A DNA stretch of 64,000 nucleotides from Salvator merianae (lineage: Eukaryota; Chordata; Lepidosauria; Squamata; Teiidae): positions 36,992,019 through 37,056,018 of the forward strand of contig QVOM02000042.1 of NCBI GenBank assembly GCA_003586115.2. The letters are read 5' to 3'. The notes beneath the pieces were generated by a model. That model did no database searches, was not told the DNA's origin, and saw nothing but the letters and a program-made list of their open reading frames with translations. Made by a program: the position numbers and the translations under genes. Positions 1-10,989 of the stretch are shown piece after piece. Numbering within the stretch: position 1 is the first letter of the stretch; every line of letters starts with the position of its first letter.

Positions 1-873
1 ACTACCACTGAGCAACTTGGCTTTCTCTTGAGCCAGGAAGGAAGTGCAGGATCCCAGGTCAAAGCAATGGGAGGGGGAGGAATAAAAATCTGGAGGGCGT
101 CACTCCAACATGGAGAAAGCCACTTCACCATCGTATCAGCCAAGGATTTATAGCTTCATCACCAATAACAAGGGGGGAAAAAGGACTGACCTGCCTCACT
201 GTTGTCATGAACATTATAAACCTGATTTATATGAAACACTTTGAGTATTTAGGAAACATGGAATATGTGCTGGGCATTCTCTTTAGAATAAATAGCTTTC
301 ATGCTGTTGCTAAGTTTTTGAGAAGCTATTACAAGCTGCAAACCTGCAAAATCTCAGCCGTCCTCCCCACGTCCCCACCCTCAAAGCAGTAGATTTTACA
401 TCATTTTGGATACAATTCCCAGCGGTGTTTCCAGCCATAACGAATGGATTTCAAGTTTCCTACCACAGCAGCATGAAAATAATACGCTACATTGTCACAG
501 ACCAAATAGCTGAGGTAGATGAGTCAACAGAATTCACAGACTTGATGGACTGCATTTTGTGTGGACATTTTTAGCACCTGAACAACTTAAGTTGCAATTA
601 TACTGCACATTCTGCATACCAAGAGATGAGCTCCTCAGAACTAAGTGGGACATCTTTCTAAGAATAATGTGCACAGGTTTGGATGCAAGTTAGCCAGTTT
701 TCAGGCTAAAATTTAATCCAGAACTAAAATTAAGCACAATCTAAACTGGGTTCAGCTTTTGCTTAGGTATGACATTATCCCCACCACAATAGCATCCTAA
801 AGACTTACACTGAGAAGTAGCTATTATTCTGCTCAAGGGCCTGATAATGCCTTCCAGGCAAATGTTTCTGAGA

Positions 874-903
874 GGAGGAAGAGGAGGAAGAGGAGGAGGA
901 AGA
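874..903. repeat. GGA/GAA purine simple repeat
   Basis: A short run of GAGGAAGAG-type units, purely purine on the plus strand. Simple-sequence repeat with no coding meaning. Confidence 0.8.
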
Positions 904-1124
904 GAACAGTGTTGAGTGGGCAGAGAAGTATCACCATTTATTTATTTATTTACTTGCTCGCTTGTATTGTTCTCCTGCCTTAAACCCAAAGGTCTCAGAA
1001 CCTTAGCCCAGGACACTGGTAGGAGTGCAACCACATCCTGATGCCAGTCATCAGTGAGCAGGGAGAGGCCATAGTCCCCCTACTCAGTTGCTTTGCACAT
1101 ATGCATCACATAATATGTGTGGCA

Positions 1125-1245
1125 GAATTCAAAGACATACCTGTGTTAGTCTGGATCAGTAAGCAAGAATGTCTAGCAACACCTTAGGGACTAGGTCTGC
1201 TTCATCAGATGCAAAAATATATGTGCACATGCAACTGTGTGCAGT
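1125..1245. repeat. SINE-like fragment
   Basis: It contains the phrases 'tgttagtctggatcagtaa' and 'cttcatcagatgcaaaaa', which resemble tRNA-derived reptile SINE tails (the 'ccttagagactaac ... cttcatcagatg' type). A related piece lies at 26,905-26,985. The family name is not certain, and the element is degraded and incomplete. Confidence 0.45.
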
Positions 1246-1262
1246 TGGAGTGCTCAGTTTTA

Positions 1263-3290
1263 GCTTAGAACATAAGAACATAAGAGGAGCCTTGCTGGAT
1301 CAGGCCACGGCCCATCCAGTCCAGCATTCTGTTTCACACAGTGGCCCACCAGCTGCTTCTGGGCATTCTCAAGCAGAATAAGAGGCAAAACCTTCACCTG
1401 CTCTTGACTCCCCACAAATGGTTTTGCAGATATCTTGCCTGTCTTTCCAACCTGGAGGTAGTACCTAGGCATCCATTCTAGTAGCCATTGATGTACCTGA
1501 CCTCTGTGAATCTGTCCAATCCTTTCTTAAAGCTATCCAGGCTGATTGCTGTCACCACCTGTTTTGGTAATAAATTCCATTGACCAATGATCCTCTGGGT
1601 GAAAAAATACTTCCTCTTGTCGGTCCTAACTCTCCTACCCATCAGCTTCATGGAGTGCCCCCTAGTCCTAGTGTTGTGTGATAGAGAAAAGAATTTGTCT
1701 CTATCCACCTTATCCATACTGTGCATGATTTTAAATACTTCAATCAGGTCTCCTCTTAAACACTGTTTTTCAAGGCTGAAGAGCCCAAGATGTTCAGCCT
1801 GATTTTGTAAGGGAGGTGTTCCAGCCCCTTGATTATTCTGGTTGCCCTTTTCTGCACCTTCTCCAGTTCCACAATATCCTTTCTGAGGTGAGGTGTCCAG
1901 AATTGTACACAATATTGCAAGTGTGGTCTCACCATAGATTTATAAAGAGGTACGATGACACTTGCCAACTTGTTTTCTGTTCGCCTCCTAATTACCCCAA
2001 GCATTGAATTTGCTTTTTTTACTGCCGCTGCACACTGGGTTGACACCCTCATTGAGCTGTCTACCAGAACCCCAAGAACCTTTTCCTGTTCTGTCACAGA
2101 AAGTTTGACCCCCATCAGTTTATAGATATAATTGGGGTTCTTTGCCCTGATGTGCATCACTTTGCACTTGCTAAGATTGAAGTGCATTTGCCACTTCGTT
2201 GTCCATTCACCCAATGTCAAGAGATCCCTCTGGAGCTCTTTACAATCCCTTTCAGTTTTTACTACCCTGAGCAATTTAGTGTCATCAGCAAACATTGACA
2301 TCTCACTACTTACCAATACTTCTAAATCATTTATGAATAAATTAAAAAGCAGGGGTCCTAGTACTGAACTTTGTGGGACGCCACTTTTCACCTCTTTCCA
2401 CTCTGAGAACTGACCATTTATTCCTACTCTCTGTTTCCTGTCCTTTAGCCAGTTACCAATCCAGGACAGGATCTGTCCTCTTATTCCGTGACTGCTGAGT
2501 TTATTCAGGAGTCTTTGACGAGGGACTTTGTCAAAAGCCTTCTGAAAGTCCAGATAGACAGTGTCACCTGGGTCACCTTTATCATATGTTTATTAACCCT
2601 TTCAAAGAATTCTAACAAGTTTATACGGCATGATTACCTTTGCAGAAGCCATGCTGATTTGCTTTCAGCAATGCTTGCTCCTCTATGTGTTTAGTAATTT
2701 TATTCTTAATTATGGTTTCCATCACTTTACCTGGAACTGATGTTAAGCTGACTAGTCTGTAATTTCCTGGATCCCTTTTTGAAGATCGGTGTCACATTTG
2801 CTACCCTCCAGTCTTCAGGCACAGAGTCTGATTTTAGGGAAAGATTATATATTTTGGCTAGAAGCACAGCAATTTCACATTTGAGTTCTTTAAGAACTCT
2901 TGGATGAATGCCATCTGGTCCTGGTGATTTGTTAGCATTTAATTTATTAAGACATGCAAGAACCTCCTCCTTGGTTACCTCCATCTGATTTACTTCTTAT
3001 GACTCCCTCCCTGAGAAGATTCACTCAGCTGCCGGCATATGCCCTCTATCTTTCTCAGTAAAAACAGAGGCAAATAATTCCTTTAGCCTTTCTGCAATCT
3101 CCATGTCCTCTATAATTATCCCCTTCCATTCATTATGATCTAGTGGTCCAACTGCTTTTCTGGTTGGATTCCTACTTCTGATATACTTGTGGCCCCTGTG
3201 AGATGGGGTACCAAAAACCAGGAGATTAGCCATCTCCATTCTACTAAGCCAGTTCACTAGTCCACATAAGCTTAGCACTGCCTGTACAGA
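1263..3290 (-). mobile_element. CR1-clade LINE, 5'-truncated, reverse transcriptase remnant
   Basis: Minus-strand frames give the CR1 reverse transcriptase in order. First comes a block before the palm (3,021-3,278), then the NKSPGPDGIHPRVLKEL motif and VPEDWRVANVTPIFKKG (2,727-2,984). Next are SVLGPLLFNLFINDL and the catalytic FADD box FADDTKLL (about 2,290-2,390), then the thumb with KVQKRATRIIKGLEHLPY. The 3' end at the low-coordinate side carries the family tail 'ctggatcaggccacggccc' and ends in repeated TTCTTATG units. The endonuclease half is absent, so it is 5'-truncated, and frame changes and stops show it is dead. Several other 3' ends of the same family occur in the window (37.0, 45.0, 48.5-48.8 and 58.4-59.1 kb). 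Confidence 0.9.
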
Positions 3291-4279
3291 CTTTCTCCAG
3301 AATTTTAGATAGGAATCTTTCCAAGCTAAGCTGAAGCGGCTGTGGACCAGGTTCTACTCTACCTGACTCACCTAACAACAGTTATTAATGGCTTCTGTAC
3401 ATATATCCAAGAGATCCATGTTTAAAACCCTTTTTGTACTGGGCCTTATTCCAGATTATATTCCAGAATAGGGATCTGTTGTCCCACATGCTAGTGAAGA
3501 CAATGGCAGAAAATGGCAATTTTTGGATAAATACTGCTGCTTTCTCCCATAAAGGGGAGGCAGCCATTACTGCTAGAGATCAATGCTGTGGCTCAGTTAT
3601 TTCAAAACGTCCTTCCCACCCACTTTTTTTGAGGAATAATTGGCCAGCCTTGCTTTTAAGAGGTCCCCAAGGAGACAGTGATTCACATTTAGTGGATAGC
3701 TCCGTATAAAACTGATTTGACAAAAAGGTGCTCACGTGAAAAAAACACCTCTCAATGCACAATGTGTGAACAGTGCAAGTGGGGCAAGAAAGCCTATTAA
3801 AAAGTCTGTTCTTAAAAAACCCTTCATTATAGGTTATCAGATTACTTTTGACACACATGTGTAGGTTGAACACACCCACCAAGGTTTCTTTACTCAGCAT
3901 GAGAAGCTTCCCAACAACAGTGAAGCCAAAGAAAGTCACTTTATGGAAGAAAAACAAGGTTATTCGTATGATACCACCTGCATTCTATAATGTTTTTTAT
4001 CCTGTGCTAATAAAACTGGAAGAACAACCGATTTCAACATACATTTTAACAATATTCAATTATTAACCAATAAAAACATTTCCATATCCAAAAGGTGATG
4101 TTTTGAAAACAATGAGAGAATCCCCAAACTATATCTAAGTTTGCTCCAACAAACTCTCCTTCTGTTCCATTGAAAGCCAGCAAGATATAGTGGCTAGAAA
4201 GTAAAACTACAGCTATATCCACGTGAAGCCAGGATGGAACTGTCTTCCAGTGCCAATCTGTCTCTTCCTTTAAACACCC

Positions 4280-5462
4280 TAAGGCCGCGTTCCGACATGG
4301 CATTTAATTAGTTTACAGGCCGTCTTCAGTTCCTGCTGGTCCGACATGATCTTGCCGTTCTGTAGTTTTTCTGGACTAAATTGGCGAAATCCGGACTACT
4401 TTGTATTCGGATTTAATGAGTTCTCAAGCCGTTCCAGATCACTAGCGCGCTTTATTTTGCGATGTGGGAACCGGGAAGGAGACTGTTTGGGAGGGACCGT
4501 ACATTTTGGGGGGCGTGCAGAGGAAGGGATCTCCATTTTGTGCCGTCCAATGACAAACTTTGTAGGTGGACAGGAAGTGCAGTAGTTTCCTCTGCCTCCA
4601 TTATCCCCCCTTCTGTCGCTGCAGGGGAAAAGAAACCGTCCTCCTTTTTACTTCACTAAGCTGCGGTCCTTTCTCTTTCTTCATCCCCCATTCAACACTG
4701 CCAGAAAGAAATTAAAGGCTTCCTCCACTTCCGTCTGCTCTTTAAACCAAAAAGTAAACTGCGCCTGTTTGGGGTTGCAGTCCTCTTGCCCCAACAAAGA
4801 ACCCACTCAAGATGAGTTTTGCCGTTGGCAGCACACAGCGGGAACACATGCCGCTGCAGATGTCTCGGGGGGAGATGAGACAGAGTCCATTTACTGGCCA
4901 TGAACTGCACTATCAAGATAATAGAGCCCCCCCCCCAATGTTCCCTCCCCACATTTCCCCTTCGTCAGGGACCTCTCCCTGCTTTTGCGCTACTTTTAAA
5001 TTGCACAATTGCACAAAAGTGCACTTGCAAGGGAGCAGAAATCGCCATCAGCCCTTTAAAAAGCTTAATTGTGCGGTACACATAGTTTTAAAGTTCTGCT
5101 TGTGTAAATAGAGGCTGTAGTGGGGAGAAGGAGCAAATGGCGAATGCCTAGTAACGCTGCCAAGTGAATCCATGTTCTGCAGCGGGGACATATGGAGAGC
5201 GGAGCTTGACTTTCCCGCCCCTGTGATGTCAAGATTTGAACTTTGGGACTGCAGTCAATCATTGACTGCGCAGGGAGGATAATTTGACGAGGGGTGGAGG
5301 CAGAAAAGGTACTGTTTCTCCGTGCCAAGCACACAGTGTGGGAACGAGCAAGTACGAATTGAGTCCGTGTTAAACTGTAACTGTGGGAATGATTAGAAGA
5401 CAAATTCAGTCCTTGTACTCTTCTGATACAGATTAAATTTACGATGTCAGACCGCGGCCTTA
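4280..5462. mobile_element. 1.18-kb TIR DNA transposon, non-autonomous, TA-flanked
   Basis: The ends are inverted repeats: the left end reads aaggccgcgttccgacat from 4,281, and the complement of the right end (to 5,461) reads aaggccgcggtctgacat. Both ends are bounded by TA, consistent with a TA target duplication (Tc1/mariner style). The palindromic TTAA/TAA context leaves a piggyBac-like or Harbinger-like target possible. The interior has no credible transposase frame, so it was presumably mobilised in trans. It is locally CpG-richer than its surroundings. Confidence 0.75.
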
Positions 5463-5899
5463 ATCACCTCTTCCATGTACCTCTTGGAAATAACAGCTTA
5501 GGAATACCTCTCCCATTCCACATATCAATCTGACTTTGTTCCTGTGATCCATTCCCTTCTCTTCCTTCTGACTAGGTATGATGACAATTTAATGCCTGCC
5601 TGCATTGTTCTGTCCCTCTTTCAGATATCCAAGTGTTTATGTGATTATTTTAATACTTGGATCAGTCAGAATAGCAGAGAAGATGCCATGCCTTTTGGGG
5701 TGGGGCAACTCACCCTGGAAACCAGCTCTCAGTGCTGGGAGCGCTCAGACAGATGTCAGCTCCAACAGATACCAACTCCATTGGACCCCATACCTATGCA
5801 CCCCTCCCCCAGAGCTGGTCAACGGGCTCTTCCTGGATCCCACTGAAAGATCAGGCCCACTTCAAAATTGCCCCTTGGCCAGCCTGTAGATGTAGCCTA

Positions 5900-6130
5900 C
5901 AGCCTCTGAGCCCGAGTTAAAGCTCCCAAACATTTCAGCTCAGTGAGTAACCTTGCCAGTCACTGCCTCTCCACCTAATCGATCTTACAATCCTGTCTCC
6001 AAATCTAACCTATTTTATGGGGTGGTTGTAAGACTAAAAGAAGAGAATTTTATTAGGAGAATAACAGGAAGGAGTATAATGTTTGCCACCTCGAGCTCTT
6101 TGGAAAAACTGGAGGATATAACAATCCTAG
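5900..6130 (+). repeat. SINE-like 3' portion
   Basis: The phrase 'ggggtggttgtaagacta' followed by 'gccacctcgagctctttgg' matches the general layout of tRNA-derived reptile SINE 3' parts (a 'gtgaggataaaa ... gccacc..gagctccttgg' tail). Assignment is from pattern memory only. The GGTAAGT at 6,129 looks like a splice donor but has no exon context. Confidence 0.4.
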
Positions 6131-6617
6131 GTAAGTATGAACAGGATTGCTACCTTCATCTTCCAAAATAATGCATACAAACTTTTTCAACTGTGTAACC
6201 GTAGCCAAGTTATGTGGGCAAACAGGTTGAACTCCTCTCTGGTGTGGCTAAACTGGAGCTGGGAAACCCTTCTGGCATTAATGAGGTCATCACCAGCTGA
6301 GCTTCAGAGGAAAACTCCGCCATCTTCAATATGGGAGGTCGTGGCTAGTACATCCAGTCAGTCTTATCACCTATAAATCTACCTAAACTTTAAGCTACTC
6401 TGCTTGGTGGCCACCAGTTTATATTCTTTCCCTTTCAGTGTGGATGGGTAACATGTGGACTATCGCTTTCTGACAACGCTACAGGGTGAGTGAAGCAATG
6501 CTGGTATTCTTGCATGACAGCAGAGACACGTGTACTTGGATTTCTTTGCACTAGATTAAGCGTGAGATAGAAGATATACTTATAATCACCACTTCCTGGG
6601 GAGAAGTGAAGGAGAAT

Positions 6618-6648
6618 TTATGTCTGTCTGTCTGTCTGTCTGTCTGTA
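6618..6648. repeat. (TCTG)n microsatellite
   Basis: About seven tandem TCTG units on the plus strand. Confidence 0.9.
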
Positions 6649-7329
6649 TTGATATCCCTCCCTTCCCTCAAAGATCCCAGGGCAGGTCACAACATCAATA
6701 AAACCAATATATTGAAAACATAATTAAAATATAAGCCACCCACCTTGACAGGGCAATATCCAGTGGAAGCTAAACATTAAAGGCCTGTATATTTTAACCA
6801 GGATGACTGACAGGATGGTTTTCAGCATGTAAGGTTGACGCCTGGTGTACCTCCACTGCCTGTGGTTCCTCCAAAACATTTCCTTTAGGTGCACAGCATT
6901 CAGTGCTGCTGGCAACACCCTTGCCTTGAAGGGGTTTGTGCACTACATGAAATATGACATTCCTCTCCCCTTACAATTTAGGTGCACAGAATGGAGGCTC
7001 GACCCACTCTTCAGTTATGGGCTGATGCCATTTTGTCGAACGCAACTGCTTTCGTAGCACATCCTTCAGGTGATACCATGGCCACCAATATGACTAATTT
7101 GCCTAGCATATTAAATGCAGAGGGAAAAATCACTTCCCGCCTTGGGCACCCCCTGGTTTACCAAGATGGTTGGGCCAGCCCTGGCTGTGATGCATGAAAT
7201 GGGGAACAACCTACAATCCAGCAGGGGGCTAAACCTGGAGTTTACTTTCATATCCCCCATGTTAGAATTGTAAGTCAATAATTTTAAGCTTTTAATACAA
7301 TAGCTCTGAGCTGGTAATGTGGAGAATCA

Positions 7330-7540
7330 CCTCACTCCTCAACAAATATCTGCGTAAGGAACAGCCTCCCGTAAGTTCAGACTGATAGGGTCCACTTGCC
7401 AGAAAACGAACTTGCAAAATGCATTCTCCAGCCTTTAATGTGGATTGCAGGTGGGATGGGAACGCTAGCGTCCACATGCTACTGCCTCTAAGCCGCGTTG
7501 GGACTGCTTTTTTACATGTGTGCAGATGCAGCCTAGCTCT
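7330..7540. repeat. Interspersed repeat shared with 44,225-44,400
   Basis: This region and 44,225-44,400 share an ordered set of phrases: 'aatgcatt(t/c)tc..gcctt.a.tgtggatt', 'gctac..cctcttagc.gc', 'ggagccactttt/gggactgctttt' and 'acatgtg..gatgcagcc'. They are two diverged copies of one repeat, probably a DNA transposon. Its right end abuts the IDNK CpG island. Confidence 0.5.
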
Positions 7541-7559
7541 ATCTATTACGACCCCTAAT

Positions 7560-8345
7560 GACCCTTCTTTTTAGAAGTTTTGCCCCCTGCCGCACCTCCA
7601 GCCACCACCCGAGTTTCCGTGTCTTACTGTCTCCGATTCTTTCCAACACTGACCGCCGGCCCGCCCCCCTTGCTCGCAGTGTCCTGGGTGCTGGCTGCCC
7701 AAAGGTCTCCGGAGCCTGCCAGGCACAGCCATACAAGTTCTGACGTGACGACCACAAGGTTCTTTCCCGCTCACTGACACCCACAGGAGGAGTTCCCTGT
7801 TCTTCAGCACGAGCGAGAAAAACAGAGAAGGCTTCGGATGGGCTGGAGATCAAGGGAAACTGGAAATGGAACTCCTCGTTCTTCAGGACCAAACGCCCCC
7901 ACCACCTAGCCCTGGAAAGCGGGACCGCGCCGCCTGTGCCCTCCTCCTCTGCTTTAAGCCCACGCGTCCAGGCCTCCCCCCTCCCTCCGCCTGGGACAAG
8001 GTACCTACTTCCCGCAGCCGCTCACTCCCATGATCACCAGCAGCACCATAGCCAGGGCGCTCGAGCAGCGAGAGCGAGAAGTTAACGCGCGTTCCTACGA
8101 CACCTGCCTCTCGGATCCGCACCGATCGACCTTCCTTCCCGTGCTCCTTCCTTCCTCGAAAACTGCTGGGCCAGCCCTTCTCAGCGGCGCTTCCCCGCCT
8201 CCTTCTGTTCTGCCCCGGGGACACGGGGAGGCAACCTGCTCGAAGTCCACATCGTGAGCTCGCGCTGCTCTCCGTGTGCTGAAAGCGGCGCGAGGCTGCT
8301 TCTGTCTCGACCTGCTTTCATCAGGCCGGAGAAGGAGAGCCGCAG
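7560..8345 (-). promoter_or_regulatory. IDNK: CpG-rich region at the IDNK promoter and exon 1
   Basis: GC content and CpG frequency rise sharply against AT-rich flanks. The block contains IDNK coding exon 1 near its centre, so the upstream part (8,050-8,345) should hold the minus-strand 5' UTR and core promoter. I see no convincing TATA box, and a dispersed CpG-island promoter is expected for a metabolic housekeeping gene. The long open frames on both strands here are GC-driven and are not genes. Confidence 0.7.
8009..8049 (-). CDS. IDNK: Gluconokinase (IDNK), coding exon 1 only
   Basis: Reading down from the ATG at 8,047-8,049 on the minus strand gives MVLLVIMGVSGCGK. The segment MGVSGCGK is the N-terminal Walker A loop (GxxGxGK) typical of gluconokinases; the human protein has MGVSGSGK at the same place. 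The enzyme phosphorylates gluconate to 6-phosphogluconate using ATP and is cytosolic. The exon most likely ends after GGGAA at 8,009, with intron GTAGGT, so the lysine codon is split and the next exon should supply G plus the usual S/T. If the intron were retained, the frame would stop immediately (AAG TAG). A second in-frame ATG (8,029-8,031) falls just before GVSG and could be an alternative start. The other exons were not found here. Head-to-head placement with FRMD3, as I recall for human, supports the identity; the evidence is otherwise 14 residues. Confidence 0.72.
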
Positions 8346-8349
8346 CCAG

Positions 8350-9540
8350 CCAGCTAAGGGTGTTTTTTATTGCTGCTGCTGACTTATGCTCGGTATATTG
8401 AGTGGTTTTCAAAAATCCTCCCATTCCAATGATAAAAAAAAAAGCACACCACCGGATATATAAAAATATCTCTGCAGCTTTTTAAAAAATCGAAATAAAA
8501 TGCTGTTGAGTTCAAAAAATGAAAGTTTTTTGTTGTTTTTTTAAAGACGGAAGGCAGTATAGAAACGATTTAACTTATATCAGGGCTGCTGTTCACCAAA
8601 AATGCCGCACCCAGTGCTCCTTAAGGTTAAAAAAAAAGAATTGAATTCAGCTCTGGTAACTAAATGCATATACCTGTGCAGTAGCAGGCAGCATCTGCAG
8701 CCCCGCCATGGAGGGAGGAAGGGAGAGAGGAAGACTGGACAGGTTGTGTTTTTATTAAGTTCTAGTGTTTAGTGTTTTTATCACATGCTGTGACTCGCCT
8801 TGAGCCCTTTGGCTGAAGGCAGGATACCATAGATAAATATTTTTTTTCTTTTTTGGACCAGATCAAAGGGAGATTGCCAGCCCATCATCAGTTTCAAATA
8901 AAGCCAACAAATAGGTGCATACCAGTTTATGCCCAGGTTTGTAGGCCACTGTTGCATCTGTGTAAATTTTCCAGGCAAGAATATGGATGGGGCTGGCTAT
9001 TGCTCTCTTTCATGAGTTTTTTGTGACTTCCCAGTCTAGCCTATGACCTGGAATTCTCTGGTGACTTCTGCTCCCATTCGGCTGTTTGAAGGAGCGAATA
9101 TTTACAGGCTTGGAGGCGGGGTAAGGCAAATTTTCTTATTTCCTGTGTGCCCCTCCCAGGGTCAAATGTGCCCAGAAGGTGACTGAAATGCCTAGTCTGA
9201 ACACACCCTAGGTCTGTCCCTGCTTAACTTAGGAGAAGTTAGCACTTCCTGAATTGTTAAGTACAGTATGGCTAACATTTATGTTTGTTTATTAATTACT
9301 TTTCTTTTAAAAACCAAAGCAATGTACCAAAAAAATGATCGAACATAGAAGCATAAAAAATTATTAAAATGTTCAGGGTGCTACAGAATACAATCATCTA
9401 ACTTCTCCCTCATGCCAAGTCCATACAAGTCAAATCAAATGCCTGAGACAACACCTGTGGGTTTGCATTGTGCCTGAAGGATGGGCAAACATTAAGGAGA
9501 GCCTGATCATGGAACCTGGGCAGGATTGTACGGAGGGAGG
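8350..9540. other. Intergenic, nothing recognised
   Basis: AT-rich with short homopolymer runs (8,430-8,440 poly-A; around 8,525-8,545 T-rich). No gene, RNA gene or clear repeat family was identified. Confidence 0.4.
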
Positions 9541-9549
9541 TGCTATGAT

Positions 9550-9860
9550 GCCAAACTGAGCAGGTCTTTAAAGGCCAAAATCAGCATCTTAAGTGGGGCT
9601 CAGTGAAGTACTGGCAACCAATACAGCGAGAACTGATCCCATAGGCAACTATTGCTACTTCCCTGAAAGAGATTAAGGGCCACTCTCTGAATCACTCCAT
9701 CTGCACTCGGCTGCCACTGCAGCTCAGCTGGAGTTGACCAAGCCGTCTCTGGAACAATCCAGCTGTGGACAACTAATACAGGTGACCAGCAGTGGCCGGG
9801 TTGCTCTTGGGATGACAAATCCACACCATCTTTCAGGTGCTGCGTGGTGAGGGGGCGTGG
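9550..9860. repeat. Degraded interspersed repeat ('aaaggccaaaatcagcatct' type)
   Basis: The phrase 'taaaggccaaaatcagcatc' followed by 'actggcaaccaatacagcg' recalls a widespread reptile repeat of LINE origin. A more decayed relative seems to lie at 32,660-33,010 ('taagggccttgaagttca'). The family is not determined. Confidence 0.35.
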
Positions 9861-9861
9861 C

Positions 9862-10095
9862 TGTGTGACTGTGGCTGCACAGTCGTTTGCAGCTGCTGGA
9901 TCACTATGGCAACGTCCAACCACATACCGGATGCCAGTTCAGATGTTGATATGGGGATTCCAGCCTGCCATTTGCACTGCAAGCACTACTGGCCTGGTAT
10001 GGGGCTATTACAATGCTCGACATGCGAATGGTCACCACTGTGCTGGGTCTTTACCAGCCTAGTATGGTATTATTATACCATACTAGGCTGGTAAG
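9862..10095. mobile_element. Non-autonomous DNA element copy 1 with hairpin end
   Basis: It is a homologue of 10,690-10,954, sharing 'tggcaa..tccaaccac', 'ggccagtatggg'-like and 'gctgggtctttaccagcct'-like blocks. The right end is a long hairpin (10,051-10,094) with arms ttaccagcctagtatggta. The outermost terminal repeat is diverged (ggtaagtaggaacccagcc) and the left limit is uncertain. Confidence 0.55.
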
Positions 10096-10276
10096 TAGGA
10101 ACCCAGCCCAAGTTGTTAAGACTACAGAATCATCTGTACACATTAAATAATACATACTTTGTTAAAATATTAAGACTACTCTTAAATATATTGGTATTTA
10201 AATATGTTTTAACAATATCTTCAAAAACTAGGAATAGATTTTAGTTATTTTTTTCTTCTAAATTCCATGTCATATC

Positions 10277-10462
10277 CAGCAGCGGCTGGCAGCTTTAAGG
10301 GTGGGTGTTTGCGCCCACGGAAAGCACGCCATGGCTGTTTGTGAGGCCTCCGGGCCTCCATACTGTTGCAGCAGGTCCAGAGGTCCCGAGGTCCCACAAA
10401 CAACTATGGCACGCTTTCCACGGGACACAAACACCCGTCCTTAAAGCTGGCAGCCACTGCTG
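10277..10462. mobile_element. hAT-type palindromic MITE
   Basis: The ends are CAGCAGCGGCTG and, inverted, CAGCAGTGGCTG. Inverted homology continues about 75 bp inward on each side (cagctttaagg, gggtgtttg, ggaaagc.cgccat). A perfect 8-bp direct repeat, gtcatatc, flanks it at 10,269-10,276 and 10,463-10,470. CAG termini plus an 8-bp duplication are the hallmark of the hAT superfamily. The element is 186 bp and cannot encode a transposase. Confidence 0.92.
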
Positions 10463-10472
10463 GTCATATCTG

Positions 10473-10954
10473 AGGGCCTGTTTGCACTTACCTTTTGGTG
10501 AGCTTTCAGATGTTCACTGGATAGGCCTGTCCACATGCCCATGCCACCACAGCTTCCAGGAGTGCCTCCAGCTGTTCCCAGATGCTACTAGCTGTAGACA
10601 ACTGAAACATTGTCCACAGCTTGACCGGGAGCAGCTGGATGACTCCTGGTTAGCAGCCTTTGCACCCTCTTCCAGGTGTGAATGCTGCAAATAGAAGGTG
10701 CAGTTCAGTTGTGGTTGCAGCTGTGCAGTTGCATGCTACATCCTGATTAACATGGCAATATCCAGCCACGCACTGGATGTCGCTATGGCTGCTGTCATGG
10801 TGATTGGGCCTCCCATTCACACATCGAATGTTGGTGGCCCAGTATGGGCCTGTTCTAGCACCCGTAGTGCAAATGGCCGCTACACCACTGGGTTTTTACC
10901 AGCCTTGTATGGTATTGTTATACCATACTAGGCTGGTAAGTGCGAACAGGCCCT
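10473..10954. mobile_element. Non-autonomous DNA transposon, GGGCCTGTT-TIR family
   Basis: The left end agggcctgtttgcacttacc and the right end ggtaagtgcgaacaggccct are near-perfect 20-bp inverted repeats. Just inside the right end is a second palindrome (10,896-10,939, arms ttaccagcc..gtatggta). The interior is about 480 bp with no transposase. No convincing target duplication is visible. Related ends recur at 41,485, 51,518, 55,576 and 63,803. It starts two bases after the right 8-bp duplication of the neighbouring hAT MITE. Confidence 0.8.
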
Positions 10955-10989
10955 TAATTAATCTAGAAAAAGTCTATTGTCCTTATACA

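Larger units (their letters stand above)
1..8008 (-). other. IDNK: Probable IDNK intron 1 (partial), repeat-filled
   Basis: This stretch lies downstream of IDNK exon 1 on the minus strand. I looked for the next conserved gluconokinase block (the segment after the P-loop with the FYDADDYH-type motif) on the minus strand and did not find it, so I read the whole interval as intron 1. That is inference: a short exon could be missed by eye. It contains a CR1 fragment, a TIR transposon, SINE-like pieces and simple repeats listed separately. Positions 1-870, 3,300-4,270 and 6,150-7,290 hold no gene I can recognise. Confidence 0.5.

Noticed and set aside
6129..6140. GGTAAGTAT splice donor of an unknown exon
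   Set aside because: It sits in SINE-like sequence with no open frame or acceptor in keeping; probably chance.
7539..8424. Several overlapping open frames on both strands in the IDNK island
   Set aside because: Arg/Gly/Ser/Pro-rich frames caused by high GC; only the short P-loop exon has family support.
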